Positions 24,950 to 26,601 of a stretch of 26,601 nucleotides of DNA are shown here, in pieces (position 1 is the first letter of the stretch; each line of letters opens with the position of its first letter). Below the pieces are notes generated by a model. It was not told the DNA's origin. It did not search any database and saw only the letters and a program-made list of their open reading frames with translations. The translations under genes were made by a program, and so were the position numbers. Source of the stretch: JAKPQD01 sp029572965 (GTDB lineage Bacteria > Bacteroidota > Bacteroidia > Bacteroidales > DTGW01); contig DAOSPF010000047.1 of the NCBI GenBank assembly GCA_035374585.1, forward strand, positions 1 through 26,601. Reading direction: 5' to 3'.

Positions 24950-25382
24950 ATCAAAGCTTCATAATTTTTTCCGATTGTCGGCTACTGATATGTTTTATTT
25001 TTTTGTAGCCCTTTATTTTAGCGTGTTATATTGGATTTGTACAAGGCTTTTGCCTTATTCTGTTTGGAAAAACATTCTGGGAACAGCAACAAAAACAGGT
25101 ACCCCATCTTTAAAGGAGCAAGAAAAAAGCAAGTTTCGAACGGTAATTATAGCTGTAAACCGCTGCAGCAGGCATGTTCCTTTTGCCCGCAATTGCCTGA
25201 TAAAAGCGCTTACTACTCGCAAAATACTCAGGATGAAAGGTATAAAAAGCACGCTTTGCCTGGGGCTTAACAATGAGAATAAGAAATTATTGACTGCCCA
25301 TGCCTGGGTAAAAATTGGCCCGGATTTGACAATAGGAGAAAGTAAGAACGAAAACTTTATTGTGGTGGTGATGTATAAATAA
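24942..25382 (+). CDS. Lasso-peptide B2-type (transglutaminase-like) leader peptidase
   Basis: A 146-residue protein of the B2 family, cysteine proteases of transglutaminase fold that remove the leader from lasso precursors. The catalytic Cys85 lies in FARNCLIKALTTRKIL, the His120 in TAHAWVKIG; Asp128 shortly after may be the third member. The N-terminal part has one hydrophobic segment (about residues 17-33), which may anchor it in the membrane. ATG 24942 is preferred to the TTG one codon earlier. It overlaps the PqqD-like gene by 8 nt. The ATP-dependent lasso cyclase (asparagine-synthetase-like), precursor and exporter are all missing from the window. Confidence 0.82.
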   Translation: MSKSKLHNFFRLSATDMFYFFVALYFSVLYWICTRLLPYSVWKNILGTATKTGTPSLKEQEKSKFRTVIIAVNRCSRHVPFARNCLIKALTTRKILRMKGIKSTLCLGLNNENKKLLTAHAWVKIGPDLTIGESKNENFIVVVMYK

Positions 25383-25476
25383 AGTGATAGTTCGATAGTA
25401 TCTCTGTCATCATTATAAAATCGTCATATTATCGAATGTGTTTTAGATATAGTTGGAAACATTGTTAAGAAAGTCA
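25383..25476. other. Spacer between RiPP pair and toxin-antitoxin pair
   Basis: An AT-rich spacer with a 7-bp inverted repeat, TTCGATA (25391-25397) and TATCGAA (25430-25436), separated by 32 nt. No T run follows, so it is not a convincing terminator. The longest ATG ORFs here, in either strand, are under 20 codons and do not look like a lasso precursor. Confidence 0.3.
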
Positions 25477-25508
25477 TTTGCAATGCTTTGTCTAAATTTG
25501 TATATTTG
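25477..25508 (+). promoter_or_regulatory. Promoter of the mntA-hepT pair
   Basis: TTTG (25477-25480), 20 nt, TATATTTG (25501-25508): both elements match the Bacteroidota consensus exactly, with ideal spacing. The start codon of mntA is at 25514, where transcription itself should begin, so the message would be leaderless or nearly so. A second -7 like box, TAAATTTG, at 25493-25500 has no partner. Confidence 0.7.
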
Positions 25509-25513
25509 TATCT

Positions 25514-25825
25514 ATGAATTTAATTGAGCTAAATAGAGATAGGTTATTTGAACTTTGTGATAGTCATAAGGTTAAAGAACTATATTTATTTGGTTCGGTA
25601 TTGACGGAGAAATTCAACGATTCAAGTGATATTGATATGTTGATTCAATTCTCTCAAGTTGAATTGGTTTATTATTTTGACAACTATATGGATTTAAAGG
25701 AGAAGTTAGAAGACTTGTTTAATAGGCCTGTTGACTTAGTTGAGAATCAGGCGATTAGAAATCCAGTTTTTAGACAAATTATTGACAGAGATAAACATCT
25801 AGTGTATGAACGAAAAAGTGCTTAA
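25514..25825 (+). CDS. mntA: MntA-like nucleotidyltransferase antitoxin
   Basis: A 103-residue minimal nucleotidyltransferase. The signature GS-X10-DXD is exact: Gly27-Ser28, Asp39 and Asp41 in FGSVLTEKFNDSSDIDML, with Asp74 of VDLVE as the likely third metal ligand. In characterised MntA/HepT pairs the antitoxin adds AMP groups to a tyrosine of the HEPN toxin and so silences it. It overlaps hepT by 20 nt, supporting translational coupling and antitoxin-first expression. The start fits the family and the promoter lies immediately upstream. Confidence 0.88.
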   Translation: MNLIELNRDRLFELCDSHKVKELYLFGSVLTEKFNDSSDIDMLIQFSQVELVYYFDNYMDLKEKLEDLFNRPVDLVENQAIRNPVFRQIIDRDKHLVYERKSA

Positions 25826-26141
25826 AAGTCTATATGATATCAAACTTGCTATTGAAGAAATAGATACTTTCTTTTCCACTCGTGATAAAAGATTTGACGA
25901 TTACACTAATGATTTATTGCTAAAAAGAGCAATTGAGAGAAATCTTGAAATAATTGGAGAAGCAATGAATAGGATTCTTAAAGAAGATCCTCAAATTTCA
26001 ATTGATAATGCAAAAAGAATAGTTGGATTAAGGAATCAAATCATTCATGGCTATGATAGTGTTTCAGATGAAAATATTTGGGGGATTGTAATAAATCATT
26101 TGCCAAAACTTAAAGACGAAATCTCCAAATTAATACAATAA
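25806..26141 (+). CDS. hepT: HepT-like HEPN toxin (DUF86 RNase)
   Basis: A 111-residue all-helical HEPN-domain protein. The RNase motif R-X4-H-X-Y is intact: Arg76, His81 and Tyr83 in RNQIIHGYD. In studied systems Arg and His form the RNase active site and the Tyr is the residue AMPylated by MntA. The helix RAIERNLEIIGEAMNRI is also typical of DUF86. It is the second gene of the pair, starting inside mntA. A plasmid-style stability or phage-defence role is possible; the chromosome location does not decide between them. Confidence 0.88.
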   Translation: MNEKVLKSLYDIKLAIEEIDTFFSTRDKRFDDYTNDLLLKRAIERNLEIIGEAMNRILKEDPQISIDNAKRIVGLRNQIIHGYDSVSDENIWGIVINHLPKLKDEISKLIQ

Positions 26142-26144
26142 ACA

Positions 26145-26264
26145 ATGTTTTCAGCATGTGGACATAAAATATTGGAGTTTAATGAATTTGCCAGGTTTGT
26201 CTCGCAGCAAAGTTCTTATTTGATGCAAGGTTCGCTGTGTTTGCTTCATAAAACTAACGTTTAG
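26145..26264 (+). CDS. Possible 39-codon ORF after hepT
   Basis: An ORF of 39 codons starts 3 nt after the hepT stop (MFSACGHKILEFNEF... ending CLLHKTNV, TAG). It resembles no family I know, has no ribosome binding site of note and may be chance or the debris of an older gene. The close spacing is its only support. Confidence 0.15.
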   Translation: MFSACGHKILEFNEFARFVSQQSSYLMQGSLCLLHKTNV

Positions 26265-26284
26265 GATATAAATAATAAAATAAT

Positions 26285-26310
26285 AAAAGGCTGTGAAGTA
26301 CAGCCTTTTA
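26285..26310. terminator. Intrinsic terminator downstream of mntA-hepT
   Basis: A perfect 10-bp stem AAAAGGCTGT (26285-26294) and ACAGCCTTTT (26300-26309) encloses GAAGT. T and A runs on both sides make it potentially bidirectional. It is 143 nt beyond the hepT stop and is the first terminator after that gene. Confidence 0.85.
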
Positions 26311-26601
26311 TCGTGTTAGTGTTTAATTAATAATTAGTTTAGAAAAGTTAGTGTAGTTAGCGAACCAAAATTTTGTGGTGGAAAATTAGCAATGTTTTTA
26401 TTAAATCCATGAAAAAAGATTAATTTTTTCAAAAAATAGTTGTTCAGATGCAATTTTGGTAGTTTTTATACGTTATTCAAGCTCTTTTTTGTCTGAGAAA
26501 GTGAAATATAGTTTTATTTCCGGTTCTAATAAAACTAGCAATATGGATTATGTATGCTTGGCATAGTTTTGAAAAGGTAAAGGGTGGCTGTAAATACCTA
26601 T
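26311..26601. other. Gene-free AT-rich tail of the window
   Basis: I see no ORF, RNA gene or clear promoter here. The only structure is an 8-nt direct repeat GTTAGTGT (26315-26322 and 26347-26354) and a low-complexity A/T hairpin near 26410-26430; both are weak. It may be the upstream region of a gene beyond the window. Confidence 0.4.

Noticed and set aside
25383..25513. Search for a lasso precursor peptide after the B2 peptidase
   Set aside because: Only ORFs of about 10 to 17 codons occur on either strand, without a leader-core pattern.
26315..26354. Direct repeat GTTAGTGT twice
   Set aside because: Eight bases repeated once in AT-rich DNA is expected by chance, and no mobile-element ends accompany it.

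Overview
The window is a chromosomal segment from an AT-rich member of the Bacteroidota, most likely order Bacteroidales or a relative. Three things point there: the gene order tRNA-Thr / tuf / tRNA-Trp / secE / nusG / rplKAJL / rpoBC, a DUF3467 gene beside recA, and several promoter boxes of the Bacteroidota type (TTTG, about 20 nt, TAnnTTTG) instead of sigma70-type boxes. Ribosome binding sites are weak and A-rich, as usual in this phylum. No part of the window looks like a prophage, insertion sequence or CRISPR array.

Left part (1-12841), plus strand: a continuous information-processing block. A 5'-truncated tRNA-Thr(GGT) precedes EF-Tu (tuf). A hairpin separates tuf from tRNA-Trp(CCA), followed by secE, nusG, ribosomal proteins L11, L1, L10 and L7/L12, then the RNA polymerase subunits rpoB and rpoC. 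A strong terminator-like hairpin lies between rplL and rpoB and probably sets the ratio of ribosomal protein to polymerase. A second strong terminator closes rpoC.

Middle (12842-16430), plus strand: a Bacteroidota-type promoter drives a DUF3467 gene, followed by recA, an O-antigen ligase/polymerase-like membrane protein and a 3-methyladenine DNA glycosylase (AAG family). Two minus-strand genes of unknown function (a small helical protein and an exported barrel-like protein) converge on this group.

Carbohydrate locus (17899-22944), minus strand: GPH-type sugar:cation symporter -> GH94 disaccharide phosphorylase -> GH130 mannoside phosphorylase -> intrinsic terminator. All three proteins look cytoplasmic or inner-membrane. 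The locus would import a beta-1,4-linked disaccharide or short oligosaccharide and cleave it with phosphate, keeping the bond energy as a sugar 1-phosphate. It has no SusC/SusD pair, endo-hydrolase, regulator or kinase.

Right part (22945-26601): a 361-nt divergent regulatory region with a perfect palindrome; a conserved Bacteroidota protein of unknown function; an RluE-like 23S rRNA pseudouridine synthase whose 3' end overlaps that protein antisense by 85 nt; a translationally coupled pair made of a PqqD-like RiPP recognition element and a lasso-peptide B2-type leader peptidase, with no precursor or cyclase visible; a MntA/HepT nucleotidyltransferase-HEPN toxin-antitoxin pair with a near-leaderless promoter; and an AT-rich tail holding a 39-codon ORF and a clear terminator. 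The carbohydrate locus and the orphan RiPP-maturation pair are the most interesting items.
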